Part shown: positions 48,675 through 60,217 of the stretch, one piece after another
How positions within the stretch are numbered: the first letter of the stretch is position 1
Layout: the number at the start of each line of letters is the position of its first letter
Origin: Echria macrotheca
Lineage: Eukaryota; Ascomycota; Sordariomycetes; Sordariales; Schizotheciaceae
Assembly: GCA_030411725.1 (NCBI GenBank)
Contig: MU839834.1
Location: 434,001 to 498,000, forward strand
Length of the DNA: 64,000 bases
Direction of reading: 5' to 3'
Translations under genes and position numbers: made by a program
Notes under the pieces: generated by a model
What the model saw: the letters and a program-made list of their open reading frames with translations, nothing else
What the model was told of the DNA's origin: nothing
Databases searched by the model: none

Positions 48675-50459
48675 ATGCCGCCCACTCTGGATCTCACCAG
48701 GACCGCGCATTCCAAGGTCATTATATCTCCGCCCCGCATCAACCTGAGGCGAGCGACCTCGTACAACCACGACAGGGGGCCGCTGTCTTCGACGTCTGCC
48801 CGTTTCAACTTCAACCACCTCGTCTTCTCTCCTCCGCCATCTCCCGGCCTTCCGTCGCTCTCTCCGCCGCCTCGAAAGCCGTCCAAGGGTCTAGCTGGTC
48901 TGGTACGCCCGAGCAGGATCATCAGATATACCGTCTGGGTGATTTGTGTTCTCGTGATATACTACATTCTTGCTTTCATTGTCCAATCTAGCGAGTTTCT
49001 TCTGGCCGTTGGCGGGCCGAGGACCACAGGGCAGGAACCGACGACGCAAGAGGATCTCCCCGACTTCCCAACGGCCATCGTGGTCGCCGATAACCGAGGG
49101 AGACACAAATGGACGGTTTCTATCCCCGAGACCGAGAGGTTTCCCTTGACGCCTGCCCAATACGCCGAGATCTGCACCAGGTGCCGACAAATATCGGCAG
49201 GTCTTTCGCACGCTTCCGACTCGGCCAACCGATATTTTCTCGATGTGCGGGAGGCACAAGAGGAGGGCCATCTCCCGCGGCCACACGAGAAGAGCAAGAT
49301 CATCAAGCAGCGGCACGAGATCGACGCCGTAAAAGATACCACTAAGGGGTCGAGTCAGAAACCAGTCTGCAGCAAGTCGTTGACGTTTGTCTTGGAGTCG
49401 TCCGACGCAGGCCTCGGAAATACGTTGATGATGTTGTGGACGGCCTACGGACTTGCCGAGCGAGAAGGCCGGGCATTCTTCCTTGATGATACCCGGTGGG
49501 CATACGGGAAATACGCCGATATCTTCCAGTCTCCTCCCGCCCCATCATGTTCGGCACCTTCCCCTCAGGAGATTGTTCCTTGTCCACGTCAGGCTCGCCA
49601 CCTAGTCGTGTCGGCCTCAACGGCAGACGAGAACCTCTCGCAGCTGAATGAGCCGTTAGCAGCCGCAGGGGGGACGGAGCAACCGAGCGAAAGAGCCGAA
49701 TTCGACCTGGCCCGACGAGGGCATGATGCTCTCTTCCGACTGAATAGGGAGGATGAAGAGTACGTCGACAAGCGGGCACGTGAGTTGGCGGCCAAGAGGA
49801 TGGTGCCCAGGACGAAAGGCACACAGAACGGTCTAGCGATCGGGGCGCATATCCGGCGCGGCGATCGACATCCCCTGGAATCGAAATATCGGGACTCGTA
49901 TATTCCCCTCAGCACATACGCGGAGGCAGCGCGGACCATGGTCGAAGACAAGTTTAACCACACGGGTACCTTTGGAGGTGAAGACAGAGCGGCCAAAGAC
50001 CACAGCTTTCTCCTCCTCGCATCGGACGACCCGACCGTCTACGAGAGCGCCGAGTTTACTGGGGCAATACCGGCACAGGACCGCATCAAGCTCGCCAGCA
50101 AACCTGTTATGCAGCGGTCGAGCCCCGAGAGACACGTTATGCACAAGTTTGTCGACGAGAATTTCGGATGGGAGGGTGGTTTTTTCGCGCCCATGTTTTG
50201 GAACCTAGGGGTGGCGAGCGCGAATGCGGCGAGCGGCCAGTCGACACCTTCGCACGAGACGACCCGGCTTAGGAGTCTGGTCGGGCGGGCGTACATGATG
50301 GACCTGGCGGTGCTGGCGGATGCGAGCGATGCCATTATCTGCACGGCCAGTGCGGCAGGGTGTCGGTTGCTGGCGGTTATGATGGGATGGGAAAGTGCCA
50401 TGGAGAAGGGAGGTTGGGTCAATGTTGACGGAGGATCCCGGTGGAAAGGGGTATCATGA
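48675..50459 (+). CDS. type II membrane protein, fucosyltransferase-like
   Basis: One exon, 594 aa; ATG at 48675 (context caagATGc). A cytosolic, Pro/Ser/Arg-rich N-terminus of about 82 residues precedes one transmembrane anchor (YTVWVICVLVIYYILAFIV, about 85-103). The luminal part includes KSLTFVLESSDAGLGNTLMM, where the GLGN-type loop is common to fucosyltransferases, and GLAIGAHIRRGDRHP near residue 390, the HxRRGD sugar-nucleotide motif shared by GT23-type alpha-1,6- and O-fucosyltransferases. A late LVGRAYMMDLAVLADASDAI and CTASAAGCRLLAVMMGW block resembles the GT23 C-terminal donor-binding region. Golgi location and sugar transfer are inferred; the acceptor is unknown. An N-glycosylation sequon (NHT) lies in the luminal part. 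Confidence 0.78.
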   Translation: MPPTLDLTRTAHSKVIISPPRINLRRATSYNHDRGPLSSTSARFNFNHLVFSPPPSPGLPSLSPPPRKPSKGLAGLVRPSRIIRYTVWVICVLVIYYILAFIVQSSEFLLAVGGPRTTGQEPTTQEDLPDFPTAIVVADNRGRHKWTVSIPETERFPLTPAQYAEICTRCRQISAGLSHASDSANRYFLDVREAQEEGHLPRPHEKSKIIKQRHEIDAVKDTTKGSSQKPVCSKSLTFVLESSDAGLGNTLMMLWTAYGLAEREGRAFFLDDTRWAYGKYADIFQSPPAPSCSAPSPQEIVPCPRQARHLVVSASTADENLSQLNEPLAAAGGTEQPSERAEFDLARRGHDALFRLNREDEEYVDKRARELAAKRMVPRTKGTQNGLAIGAHIRRGDRHPLESKYRDSYIPLSTYAEAARTMVEDKFNHTGTFGGEDRAAKDHSFLLLASDDPTVYESAEFTGAIPAQDRIKLASKPVMQRSSPERHVMHKFVDENFGWEGGFFAPMFWNLGVASANAASGQSTPSHETTRLRSLVGRAYMMDLAVLADASDAIICTASAAGCRLLAVMMGWESAMEKGGWVNVDGGSRWKGVS

Positions 50460-51519
50460 TTTTCGTTCACCTGAGCATCTGGGATGGCGTTCACAGAGTG
50501 GATTTGTTTCTGGGAGTTGGGCATGATACCACTACGCACTGCGTCGACGCATATTTTTCCTAGGGTCGTTGTATTCTGCATTGTAGGATTGAGTTTGTTT
50601 ATTCTTACACTCGCTCGCAAGAGACAGGCTGCCTGGCAGATTTCATTCTTGATGTTGCACCGAAGCTGAGGATTTGAATTGTTGGCGTGTCGTGACAAAA
50701 GGCAAATTGCGACCCGCCGGCCACTTGGCAGGCCAAGACCTCATCCTCCAAAGTCTTTTGGGGGGGGATGGGGACGCGAATACGGATTCGGGGCTTTTGG
50801 TGATGGCACGTTTGTTGTGCAATGCGAGATTCCCATGGTCCGATCTGGTGTCATTCTAGATCAAATGTGCCTGATGCAGGTCCCCAGGTTGCGGCGGTGT
50901 CGGAACCCTAGACCCGTCAGACGCTTATCGAGCCTTTTGCACGAAGTGGTGGCATGCGACCGCTTTCTATTCGCGAACGCGAATCGAATCGCGAATCGTA
51001 ACCGTAATCGCATCTCCTTCAACCGCATTCTCGAGTACGCTGCCATTCAAGACGACTACTGATGACGTGGCTAGCAGTTTGGACTCTCCATTGCAGAAGA
51101 CAGACGGCAGCTTCCGCATCCAAGTTGTCACTGCCGCTTTGCAGTGCGCGGGCCATTGCACCACATGTGTGTGGCCTGCGAATCCGAATACGAAGGGCGC
51201 CTGTGATTGGCCAATTCCAAGAACCCCCCTTATTGCTAATTGCAGTCGCTACCCAGAAGCAGGGGCAATTATAATTTTCCTCGTTCTCTCGCTTGCTAGA
51301 TAAAAGACGGTTCCATGATCCGATAAGTTGCTCGTGACTTTTCGGTTCGTCGACCTCCTCCCAGTTTCGATTTTTCCCGCGACGCGTGTGGAATTCAGCG
51401 GCGCCGACACCGCTATTTCACGCCCTCCTTCCAACGAGCCAACCTTTTTTTGTCTCCTTATTCCCGCCGTCGCCATCGTCTGCAACAATTTCTACTCGGC
51501 ATCCCGAAACTCGGTGAAG
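50460..51519. promoter_or_regulatory. upstream region of CYP51
   Basis: 1.06 kb. It contains a cluster of short cgaat/gcgaatcg units (50971-51010), tgacgtgg at about 51064 and a palindromic E-box cacatgtg at 51162-51169. Ergosterol genes in fungi are often controlled by SREBP-type E-box-binding factors or zinc-cluster factors, so these are candidates only. Confidence 0.4.
51162..51169. promoter_or_regulatory. palindromic E-box (CACATGTG)
   Basis: Exact palindrome 351 bp upstream of the CYP51 ATG. It could bind a bHLH factor such as an SREBP homologue, known regulators of fungal ergosterol genes. An 8-bp site can occur by chance. Confidence 0.3.
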
Positions 51520-53211
51520 ATGGGCTTCCTCCAGGAGGTCGCGGGGCCACTGTCCCAGCAGTTCTCGCACCTGGGACTCGCGTCCCAGATCGGTGTCGTG
51601 ATCGGATCGATCGTGTTCGTGTCGGTGTTCGTCAACGTTATGCGCCAGGTTCTCTTCAAAAATCCCAACGAGCCTCCGGTCGTCTTCCACTGGTTCCCCC
51701 TCATCGGCAGCACGATTACCTACGGCATGGATCCCCCACGGTTCTTCGCCGAGAACCGCAAGAAGGTGAGCAGCGACGGCGACGGATGGCAGATATCGCG
51801 GCGCATGACTGACAGATGGTGACCAGTATGGCGATTGCTTCACGTTCATTCTCCTCGGAAAGAGGACGACTGTCTACGTCGGCACCCAGGGCAACGACTT
51901 CATTCTCAACGGCAAGATCAAGGACGTGTGCGCCGAAGATATCTACACGGTTCTCACGACCCCAGTCTTCGGGAAGGACGTCGTCTATGACTGTCCCAAC
52001 GCCAAGCTTATGGAGCAGAAGAAGGTCGGTTTGCGTTTGGATACTGGCTGGGCGAGGCTTACACACGGCAGTTTATGAAAATCGCCCTGACTTCGGAAGC
52101 TTTCCGGGCGTACGTTCCCATCATTTCGGACGAGGTCTCGACCTACTTCAAGCGCAGCGCCGATTTCAAGGGCAAGTCGGGCATTGTCAACATCTGCCCC
52201 AAGATGGCCCAGATCACCATCTTTACCGCCTCGCACTCGCTTCAGGGCAAGGAGGTCCGTGACCAGTTTGACGAGTCGCTGGCCGATCTGTACCACGACC
52301 TGGACATGGGCTTCTCGCCCATCAACTTCACGTTTCACTGGGCACCGCTTCCATGGAATAACCGACGCGACTACGCGCAGAGGACGATCGCCAAGATTTA
52401 CATGGACACCATCAAGCGGCGTCGCGACCGCGGCGAGACGGGCGCACAGGATATTATGTATCACCTGATGAACTCGACGTACAAGAATGGAGTCAAGGTT
52501 CCGGACCACGAAATCGCACACATGATGATCGCGCTCCTCATGGCCGGCCAGCACTCGTCTTCGTCGACCAGCTCCTGGATCATGCTCCGCCTCGCTTCGC
52601 GGCCCGATATCATGGAAGAGCTGTACCAGGAGCAGATCCGTGAACTCGGCGCCGACCTGCCCCCCCTCACGTATGAGTCCCTGTCAAAGCTGCCGCTCAA
52701 CCAGGCCATTATCAAGGAAACGCTCCGCCTGCACGCGCCCATTCACTCAATTATGCGTGCCGTCAAGCAGCCGATGCCAGTGCCGGGGACCAAGTATGTG
52801 ATCCCTACCAACACCGTCCTCATGGCCGCCCCCGGCGTGACGGCCTCGGATCCGACATACTTCCCCCAGCCCGAGCTGTGGGATCCGCACCGGTGGGAGA
52901 AGGACTCGCCCAACGCGCCGAGCCTGGTGCGGAACGAGGAGGTCGAGGATGAGAAGATAGACTACGGCTACGGTCTGGTGAGCAAGGGCGCGGGGTCTCC
53001 GTACCTGCCGTTTGGCGCCGGGCGGCACAGGTGCATCGGCGAGCAGTTTGCCAATGTGCAGCTGCAGACGATTGTAGCCATGGTGGTGCGCGAGTTCAAG
53101 TTCCGGAACGTGGACGGGAGCGACAAGGTTATTGGGACGGACTACGCGTCGCTGTTTTCGCGGCCGCTCGAGCCGGCGAATATTTACTGGGAGAGACGGG
53201 ATGCCTTGTGA
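51520..53211 (+). CDS. ERG11: lanosterol/eburicol 14-alpha-demethylase, CYP51
   Basis: Exons 51520-51765, 51827-52024 and 52072-53211; 527 aa. The second intron (47 nt) has donor gtcggt. An N-terminal ER anchor (IGVVIGSIVFVSVFVNVM, about 25-42) precedes the P450 fold: VFGKDVVYDCPN (the BC-loop Tyr is present), I-helix MIALLMAGQHSSSSTSSW with the CYP51-type AGQHSSS signature, the K-helix KETLRLH (ExxR), and the haem loop PFGAGRHRCIG with the axial cysteine. It removes the 14-alpha methyl group in ergosterol synthesis and is the azole target. The sequence resembles the CYP51B clade. No second CYP51 copy lies in the window. Confidence 0.97.
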
Positions 53212-55177
53212 CGCCTTCGAGAGGCGGTTCCGGTTGCGTGTACATAATTGCTGCATAGGTTGGTTTTGAAATGGCTCGGCAGGTGTTACCCTAGAATTAA
53301 TACGATAATGACCCAAGAATAAGAATAATGTCTTCAGTTTTGGATGTTGTGTATGGATGTTGGATGTAAACATGGAATAGGGGTTGGATGGTACTTGGTG
53401 GGTGTCAGGAGTGGTGGTCAGCACTAGGAAGGTTGACCATTGCGGTCCGCCCAGTGCAAAACACACTGGCTGAGAATCATTTGGGATAAGCCACCCAATC
53501 ATATCAAGAGCAGGGCAGTGTTCTGATCCTTCGTTCTACGAGCGATGACTCTCGAGTTTCTCTCTGGAACCCACCCTTTGGGAAGAAGCATCCAGTTTTG
53601 CGTTTCAATTGTACTTGTACTATAATTAGTCCAGAAAAGAGAACACGTTTTGCTTTAGTTTTTTTTTCTGCGTACGGTTCGGGATTCGGAAATGGGTTTC
53701 GCATTGGCATGGTGGAGGAGGACGGAGGTAAGGTGAGCTGGCGCTTTGGTGGTGAGTCACTTATTTACTCATACCACTTGGGACCAAGGGATGCCTGCGG
53801 AGTTTGCGGGAGGACAGCTGGTCGTTTTCTTTTGCTGGGTGACCTTTTTTTTTCTTTGAGGATGTTAAAAAGATGGATACTCTGCGTATTTAATTCTTGT
53901 AGGCCGAGCTTAGGTTTGTGAAGTTGGTGTGTGTGTTTTGCTGGGATGGTTTTCCATGGTGGTGAGAGCCAGTGACGGGGTAGGTACTGATGGCGAACGC
54001 TCCAATGAACCGTCACGTAATGATGGAAGATATTCCATTGTTTTATTTTTCGATTCTTTCGCTGTTGATTATTCGAAGTATTCGTTATAGGTGGGAAGGA
54101 GATGATGTATCAAAGGTGCATGGTGGACTGGATGAGTCGGAGGGACTTATCCCTTCTACGGATGATACCTTACTTTACGGGACCTACTGCCGGGACACCG
54201 GTGCATATGATCATTTTTTCCCTGAGGAATTACATCCGAGATTTATTGTCAGGACTGAAAGGACGGCTGATTGGCGAGGTAGCGGATGTGCCACAGATGC
54301 CTAGAGGACGGAAAGCACAGCTCGAGTCCGGGCCGGTGGCAAGGAAAGACAGGACAGATAAATACACCAAAGATAAGAACGAGGATCAGAGGTGAGAGAG
54401 GAACAGAGCCCGGCTCGCATTCCAAGAACGGAAGACGACAGACATGTCACCCGGTCACCATTAGGTCCATCAAAATCTCCAATCTCCAAGATCTCATCTC
54501 GGATCTCGGACAGCAAAAAGACTCACGCCATGTGCTGCCAGCATGCCCCTGGGATATCCCCATTCGACGATCCCCGAGCACCTCCCCAGCACCCCAAGCG
54601 CATGACCCCAGCGGCCTGTGACTGGCCAGCTTATCTGTCCTATCCTGTCCCATCCTGCCGGGCCACCACAGGAGACAGACAGGCCATTGTGAAAGGTGTC
54701 CTCATGGTATGACTGATCTTCCAGGCATGAATGGATCCAGTTTGTGGCTCGTCACTGGAGGGGGAGGCGGTACGGGGTAAGATGGCTAGGTAGGGACATG
54801 GGAACAATATGGGAGGATACGTGGCTGGTATTTGTTGATGGTTTCGCTTTGATCTGAGATGGGGTTCTCCTAACTAGTTCTAGGAGCTCGATGTTTCGAA
54901 GAAGATCGATTCCCTTCTCTCCTAGGGAATGAAACCCGCGACATTGTGTGAATAAATATCTTGCTGTTGCATCGACGGAAGGGAACTTTGTCTAGATCCC
55001 ATCTAGTATTCTATCTTTTTCATACCTGAGTTGTTCGACTACAGTCGCTCTTGGACGGACACACACGAGAAGACCAAGGATACATCGCCATTCTCGAGAA
55101 GACTATCAGAAACAGACTCGCAGTTCGACACGTTATACAGACTAAACTTATCAACAGTAGACCACCAACAGCACACC
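53212..55177. other. intergenic, CYP51 to the BiP-like gene
   Basis: 2.0 kb with T-tracts (53660, 53846) and short unrecognised open frames (e.g. 104 codons at 53990-54304). I see no clear unfolded-protein-response element upstream of the chaperone gene. Confidence 0.5.
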
Positions 55178-57667
55178 ATGAGGAGACACAACATGCCCCG
55201 GAAACGACAATCCCTAGGCCCACTCGGCATCGGCCTCTTCGTCTTCCTCGTCCTCCTCTGCCCTCTCGCCGTACTCCCCCTCGCCAGTGCCTCCGTCTCG
55301 TCCAGCACGACGGTTGAACCACACGAACCCATCATCGGTGTTGACCTGGGGACTACCTATTCATGCGTGGGCGTTATGAAGGATGGCAAAGTGGAGATAC
55401 TGGTCAACGATCAGGGTGTGTTGGGTCTCTTAATGGCATATGCTGGCGTCCGTTTGGCTAACGTGTCAAGGGAACCGAATTACGCCGAGCTATGTTGCCT
55501 TTTCCAACGGAGAGCGGTTAATAGGTAAATATCTACCCCCCTTTCACAGGAACCATGTACAGTCCTAGAGGAATATATGTTGACGCCATGCGTCCAGGTG
55601 ATTCGGCCAAGAATCAGTTTGCAAGAAACCCGACGAATACGATATTCGACATCAAGTATAAATATATATAACCCCAAGGCGGGTAACAAGCAATACTGAT
55701 ACTGGACTAGGAGATTAATAGGCCGGAGCTTTTCGGACAAGGAAGTCCAGGCGGATATCAAGCACCTCCCTTTCACGGTCAAGGCCGGACCGGCGGACAA
55801 GCCCGTGGTCGAGGTTGAACAGTCATCTGGGACCAAGCAGTACACGCCCGAAGAAGTTTCCGCCATGGTTCTGGCTAAGATGAAGGACGTGGCTGAGAGC
55901 TATCTGGGCCAACGGTGAGATTGGTATATCCGCCGAGGACGAGAGACGGGGCTGATGATGAACAGAGTAAGACACGCCGTCGTGACGGTTCCAGCCTACT
56001 TCAACGACAGGCAGAGACAGGCCACGAAGGACGCCGGGGCTATCGCCGGACTGAACGTTGTCCGGGTACTCAACGAACCTACCGCGGCGGCTCTAGCGTA
56101 CGGACTGAACAAGGTGCTTTTCTTCCAGAAGGCACACAACCAGAGCTAACATATCCTAGGGCGGAGATGAACGACACGTGCTGGTCTACGACCTCGGCGG
56201 CGGGACCTTTGATGTGTCCCTCCTGTCGCTCGAAGGAGGCGCCTTCCAGGTCCTGGCGACGGCGGGCGACACCCGTCTGGGCGGCGAGGATTTCGATCAG
56301 CGAGTGATTGACCATCTGGCCAGAACTGCCAAGGCGAAACACCGGATCGACATCACGAGTGACGCAAAGGCCATGGGCAAGCTCAAGAGAGAAGCAGAGA
56401 AGGCGAAGCGCACACTCTCGTCACAGCTCTCAGCCAGGATCGAAATAGAGTCGCTGGCCAAGGGCATTGACTTCGCCGAGACGCTTACGCGGGCCAAGTT
56501 TGAGGAGCTCAACGCCGACCTGTTCGAGAAAACGCTCAATCCGGTGAGGCAGGTCCTCAAAGATGCCAAAGTCGACAAGAGGGATGTAGACGACATCGTG
56601 CTCGTCGGCGGGTCGACGAGGATCCCAAAGGTGCAGAGCCTGGTTGAGAGTTTCTTTGGGAAGAAGGCAAGCACGGGAGTCAACCCGGATGAGGCCGTTG
56701 CGTTCGGAGCGGCGGTGCAGGCTGGGGTAAGTCACGCGTGCTGGAAGCATGACGGAGAGGTTGACCGTTACAGATCATCGCAGGAGAGGATGTCCTTCGC
56801 GAGGTTCTGATACTCGACGCCAACCCCCTTACTCTCGGGATTGAGACAACAGGTGGTGTCATGGTGAGTCTCTCGGAAACAGATGGCTGGCAGCTTCTAA
56901 CCCGAGCAGGCGAAGCTCATCCCAAGAAATACGGGCATTCCAACAGTAAATAAGCCTTTTCAGTTAGTTCGAGGTCGCCTGCTAACGTGTACAGCGCAAA
57001 TCGCAAATCTTCTCGACGGCAGCAGACAACCAGAACATGGTCCGCATCAGCGTCTATGAAGGCGAGCGAGCCCTCACGCGCGACAACAACCTACTCGGAA
57101 AATTCGACCTCACGGGCATCCCACCGGCGCCGCGTGGTGTGCCGCAGATCGAAGTCACGTTCTCACTGGACGCCAATGGAATCCTACAGGTGACGGCCGA
57201 GGACAAGGGGACAGGGAAGCAGGAAACCGTCACCATCAGCAGCGACACTGGCCGGCTGACCCAGGCCGAGATCGACCGCATGGTGGCCGAGGCCGAGCAG
57301 TTCGCCGACGAGGACCGCGCGGCGCACGAGCGCATCGAGGCCCGCAACGGACTCGAGACGTACGCTTATGCGCTCAAGACGCAGGTTGCCGACAGTAGCG
57401 AGACTGGGCTGGGCGGGAGATTGACTGCGCATGACAAGGAAGACGTGAGTATTTCGTAAAATAATCCATCTCCGGGAAAACTATAGCTGATGATGATTTC
57501 AGATTCTGGATGCGGTTAACGAAGCGCTGTCGTGGCTGGACACCAGCTCGAGCACAGCGACTGTCGACGACTTCAATGAGCAAAAGGAAAAGCTGGTCGG
57601 TGTGGTTAGCCCGATTACCAGCAATCTGTATGGTGAGGATGAGCGGCCGTTGCACGACGAACTGTAG
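55178..57667 (+). CDS. BiP-like ER Hsp70, divergent paralogue, HDEL-tailed
   Basis: Ten exons: 55178-55415, 55471-55524, 55598-55655, 55711-55914, 55966-56113, 56160-56726, 56774-56863, 56910-56945, 56995-57444, 57503-57667. All joins keep frame; 669 aa. Signal peptide (GPLGIGLFVFLVLLCPLAVL), then Hsp70 ATPase motifs: IGVDLGTTYSCVGV, VPAYFNDRQRQATKDAG, VYDLGGGTFDVSLL, LVGGSTRIPKV. The linker is LDANPLTLGIETTGG; the substrate domain holds GIPPAPRGVPQIEVTF. It ends PLHDEL, the ER-retrieval signal. Against the usual fungal BiP it differs at many otherwise fixed places (GLNKGGDERHVLVY for GLDKTDGER-type, KHLPFTVKAG, QAGIIAGEDVLREV) and lacks the acidic pre-HDEL tail. I therefore call it a paralogue rather than the main Kar2/Grp78; it looks catalytically intact. 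Confidence 0.9.
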
Positions 57668-58127
57668 TGGTGCATGTCGACGAACATTTGTAGATGAACT
57701 TTAATCGTATATTTGTTGTTGTTATCAAAAATAATGCAGCTATCCGTAGTTATTGTGTCGGATCAGGTCTCCCCCGGGTAAACCTCGGCAATCGCCCCGC
57801 CACAGGCCAGGATAGTCCGGACCCGGTGATCAGCAACCACAATACCTCGGTTCACAAGCCGGACCCGTTCTCCACTCCGAGCACCAGCCGCAAGTCTGTC
57901 GCCTCCCAACTGCGGCCACGAGGGAACGAGTCTCCCATCGACTGTCGCTAGTATTCCGCCGTGCCTCACTGCAGTCTGCCTCGTTCCGCATTGTTTCGAT
58001 CCAAGCATCGACGCGCCGACCGCACTCGGGGCTTTGTCCCTTGACCATCGCCACCTGTCGCCCACTGCGTGCCCGACGGCTTCGTGTCATCTCAACGCTA
58101 TCCGACCCGTCTACACATCAAACAGCA
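57668..58127. other. intergenic, BiP-like to PEX13
   Basis: 460 nt, with the BiP-like 3' end and the PEX13 promoter. Nothing distinct seen. Confidence 0.6.
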
Positions 58128-59531
58128 ATGGCTTCGCCCCCAAAACCGTGGGAGCGCGCCGGTGCGGCGCCAGCTGCAACTGGTATTTCATCTCCTGCCT
58201 TATCCTGCAACACTGCTGACATGGTGAACGTCATAGCAGCCCCCGTGTCCTCGGCACCCACAGCTACGACGACGGCGACCACATCCTCAACCATGGCTCC
58301 CGCGATACCACCAATGCCTGCCTCTCTCACGTCGGCCGTGAACCAGAACGCCGCAGCCTACAGCAGACCCCTGGGCGCCACCCCGTACTCATCATTTCCC
58401 TCGTACGGCACGTCCCCGTACGCGTCACCCTACTCTAGATATGGCGGGTTAGGTGGATACGGATCCAGCATGTACGGCAGCTACGGTGGTATGGGCGCTA
58501 TGGGCGGCATGTACGGCGGCATGTACGGGGGAATGCCCGGGGGGATGCCCGGCATGATGGGCCCGGGCGATCCCAACAACCCGGACAGCCTGACCAACCG
58601 CTTCAACATGAGCACCCAGGCCACGTTCCAGATGCTTGAGGGTATCGTCACCGCCTTTGGCGGCTTCGCGCAGATGCTGGAGAGCACGTATATGGCGACG
58701 CATTCGAGCTTTTTTGGTGAGGACCCCGCCGCCTGCGCATCTACGTGCCGAGCTAACTATTTTCTAGCCATGGTGTCTGTCGCCGAGCAGTTCGGGAATC
58801 TTAGAGATACGCTTGGATCCGTCTTGGGCGTGTTCACGCTCATTCGCTGGATCCGGACGCTGATCGCCAAGCTGACGGGCAGGCCACCTCCAGTCGATGC
58901 CACCGCCCTGACACCCGCCGCCTTTGCTCGCTTTGAGGGGCGGAATAGCCCTCTCCCTGACGGAGGACCTCCCAAGCCTAGTCGGAAACCTCTCCTGTTC
59001 TTCCTCCTCGCCGCCTTCGGCATTCCCTTTGTGATGACCAAGGTCATTCGATCACTGGCCGCCAACGCCGAGGAGGAGGAGCGGAGGCGGCAGCTGGTCG
59101 CCCAGCAGCCCCTCGATGTCAGCAAGCTCGAGTTTTGTCGCGTGCTATACGATTTCACGCCCGCCTCCCAGGGACAGGCCGCGAGGGAAGGTATCGACCT
59201 CGAGGTGCGCAAGGGCGATCTCGTCGCCGTGCTGAGCAAGACGGACCCGCTCGGCAACGCGAGCGAGTGGTGGAGGTGTCGAGCCCGCGACGGCCGCATG
59301 GGTTATTTGCCGTCTACATTTCTGGAAATCATGCGTAGACCCGGTCAGCCCGTGGCCGCCATCAAGAACACGCCGGCCAGCGACAGCAGCCGAGCCAACT
59401 CGATGACCAGCGCCGTCAGTGACCCGAGCCTTTTCGCACAGCGCCTGTCGACACCCAAGCCGCCCATGCCTTCGACCAAGGTCGGCGACGTCACGGCTGA
59501 GAGCTTTCAGAAATCGCACTTCTTTTCATAG
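58128..59531 (+). CDS. PEX13: peroxisomal docking protein peroxin 13
   Basis: Exons 58128-58182, 58237-58716 and 58768-59531; 432 aa. Both introns (54 and 51 nt) are multiples of three with no in-frame stop, so unspliced frames look continuous, but donors (gtattt, gtgagg), branch (gctgac, gctaac) and acceptors (catag, tctag) are good, and splicing gives HSSFFAMVSVAEQFG, the family sequence. The N-terminus has the KPWERAG motif and a Gly/Tyr/Met-rich stretch (MYGSYGGMGAMGGMYGGMYG). Two membrane-associated regions and a C-terminal SH3 domain follow (CRVLYDFTPA ... WWRCRARDGRMGYLPSTF, about 300-367). Pex13 forms the import pore with Pex14 and Pex5 at the peroxisome membrane; the YG-rich part is the gel-forming segment known in the family. 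Confidence 0.95.
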   Translation: MASPPKPWERAGAAPAATGISSPALSCNTADMVNVIAAPVSSAPTATTTATTSSTMAPAIPPMPASLTSAVNQNAAAYSRPLGATPYSSFPSYGTSPYASPYSRYGGLGGYGSSMYGSYGGMGAMGGMYGGMYGGMPGGMPGMMGPGDPNNPDSLTNRFNMSTQATFQMLEGIVTAFGGFAQMLESTYMATHSSFFGEDPAACASTCRANYFLAMVSVAEQFGNLRDTLGSVLGVFTLIRWIRTLIAKLTGRPPPVDATALTPAAFARFEGRNSPLPDGGPPKPSRKPLLFFLLAAFGIPFVMTKVIRSLAANAEEEERRRQLVAQQPLDVSKLEFCRVLYDFTPASQGQAAREGIDLEVRKGDLVAVLSKTDPLGNASEWWRCRARDGRMGYLPSTFLEIMRRPGQPVAAIKNTPASDSSRANSMTSAVSDPSLFAQRLSTPKPPMPSTKVGDVTAESFQKSHFFS

Positions 59532-60217
59532 TCTGATGACCTGAAGTGGGGTTTCATCCTTTTGCCGAGTGGTGACGGGAAACCAAAGGAAAATGAAAGG
59601 GGATTACAGAAGCCTTGGAAGCTCTAGCAATGGTGCGGGGTGGCGCGTACAGTACGGCGCATGATTGCTCAGAGGGGGGGGATGTGTTGATCTTGGAAGC
59701 CCGTTTTTCATTTGTTTTGATCCCCTTTTTTCGAATGGGAGATAGGGGGGGATGGGGGTGTTGTAAGCGAAAGAGTTTGGAACACGGGCCACTAAAATTT
59801 TGGAGGGAAGGGTTTTATCTTTCTCTCTCTCTCTGCGTCTCTTTCGTTTGTATAGAGATGTGTGTCGTTTTGGAGCGGTAGCATGAGCGGTATGGGAGTC
59901 GGACTTGGGAATATTTTGGGGATTCTTGGAGCGATGGTGCTTTTATTCATAATATCAAAAATGGATTGATACCTTAACTGTTTAGCGTTGTGATGCTGTA
60001 TCTTGTCTACGGGTGACGACATCGCTGTGGCATGCCTAATGGTGAGGTGTTTGTGAATGTCGTTCCCGGCCTGGTGATTATAGACTAATGTTGAATACTT
60101 ATTCCGTTTTTTATAACCCCCTACTTCGTGTTTCCGACGCCAACCCTGCATCGGGTTCCTTGTTCGGGTGGGTGAGCCTGATGATCCCGATGGGGGCAAT
60201 GTTCAAGGAACGGGCCC

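Noticed and set aside
51328..51519. N-terminal extension of CYP51
   Set aside because: The frame is open upstream, but the only start there is TTG; the ATG at 51520 matches the family N-terminus.
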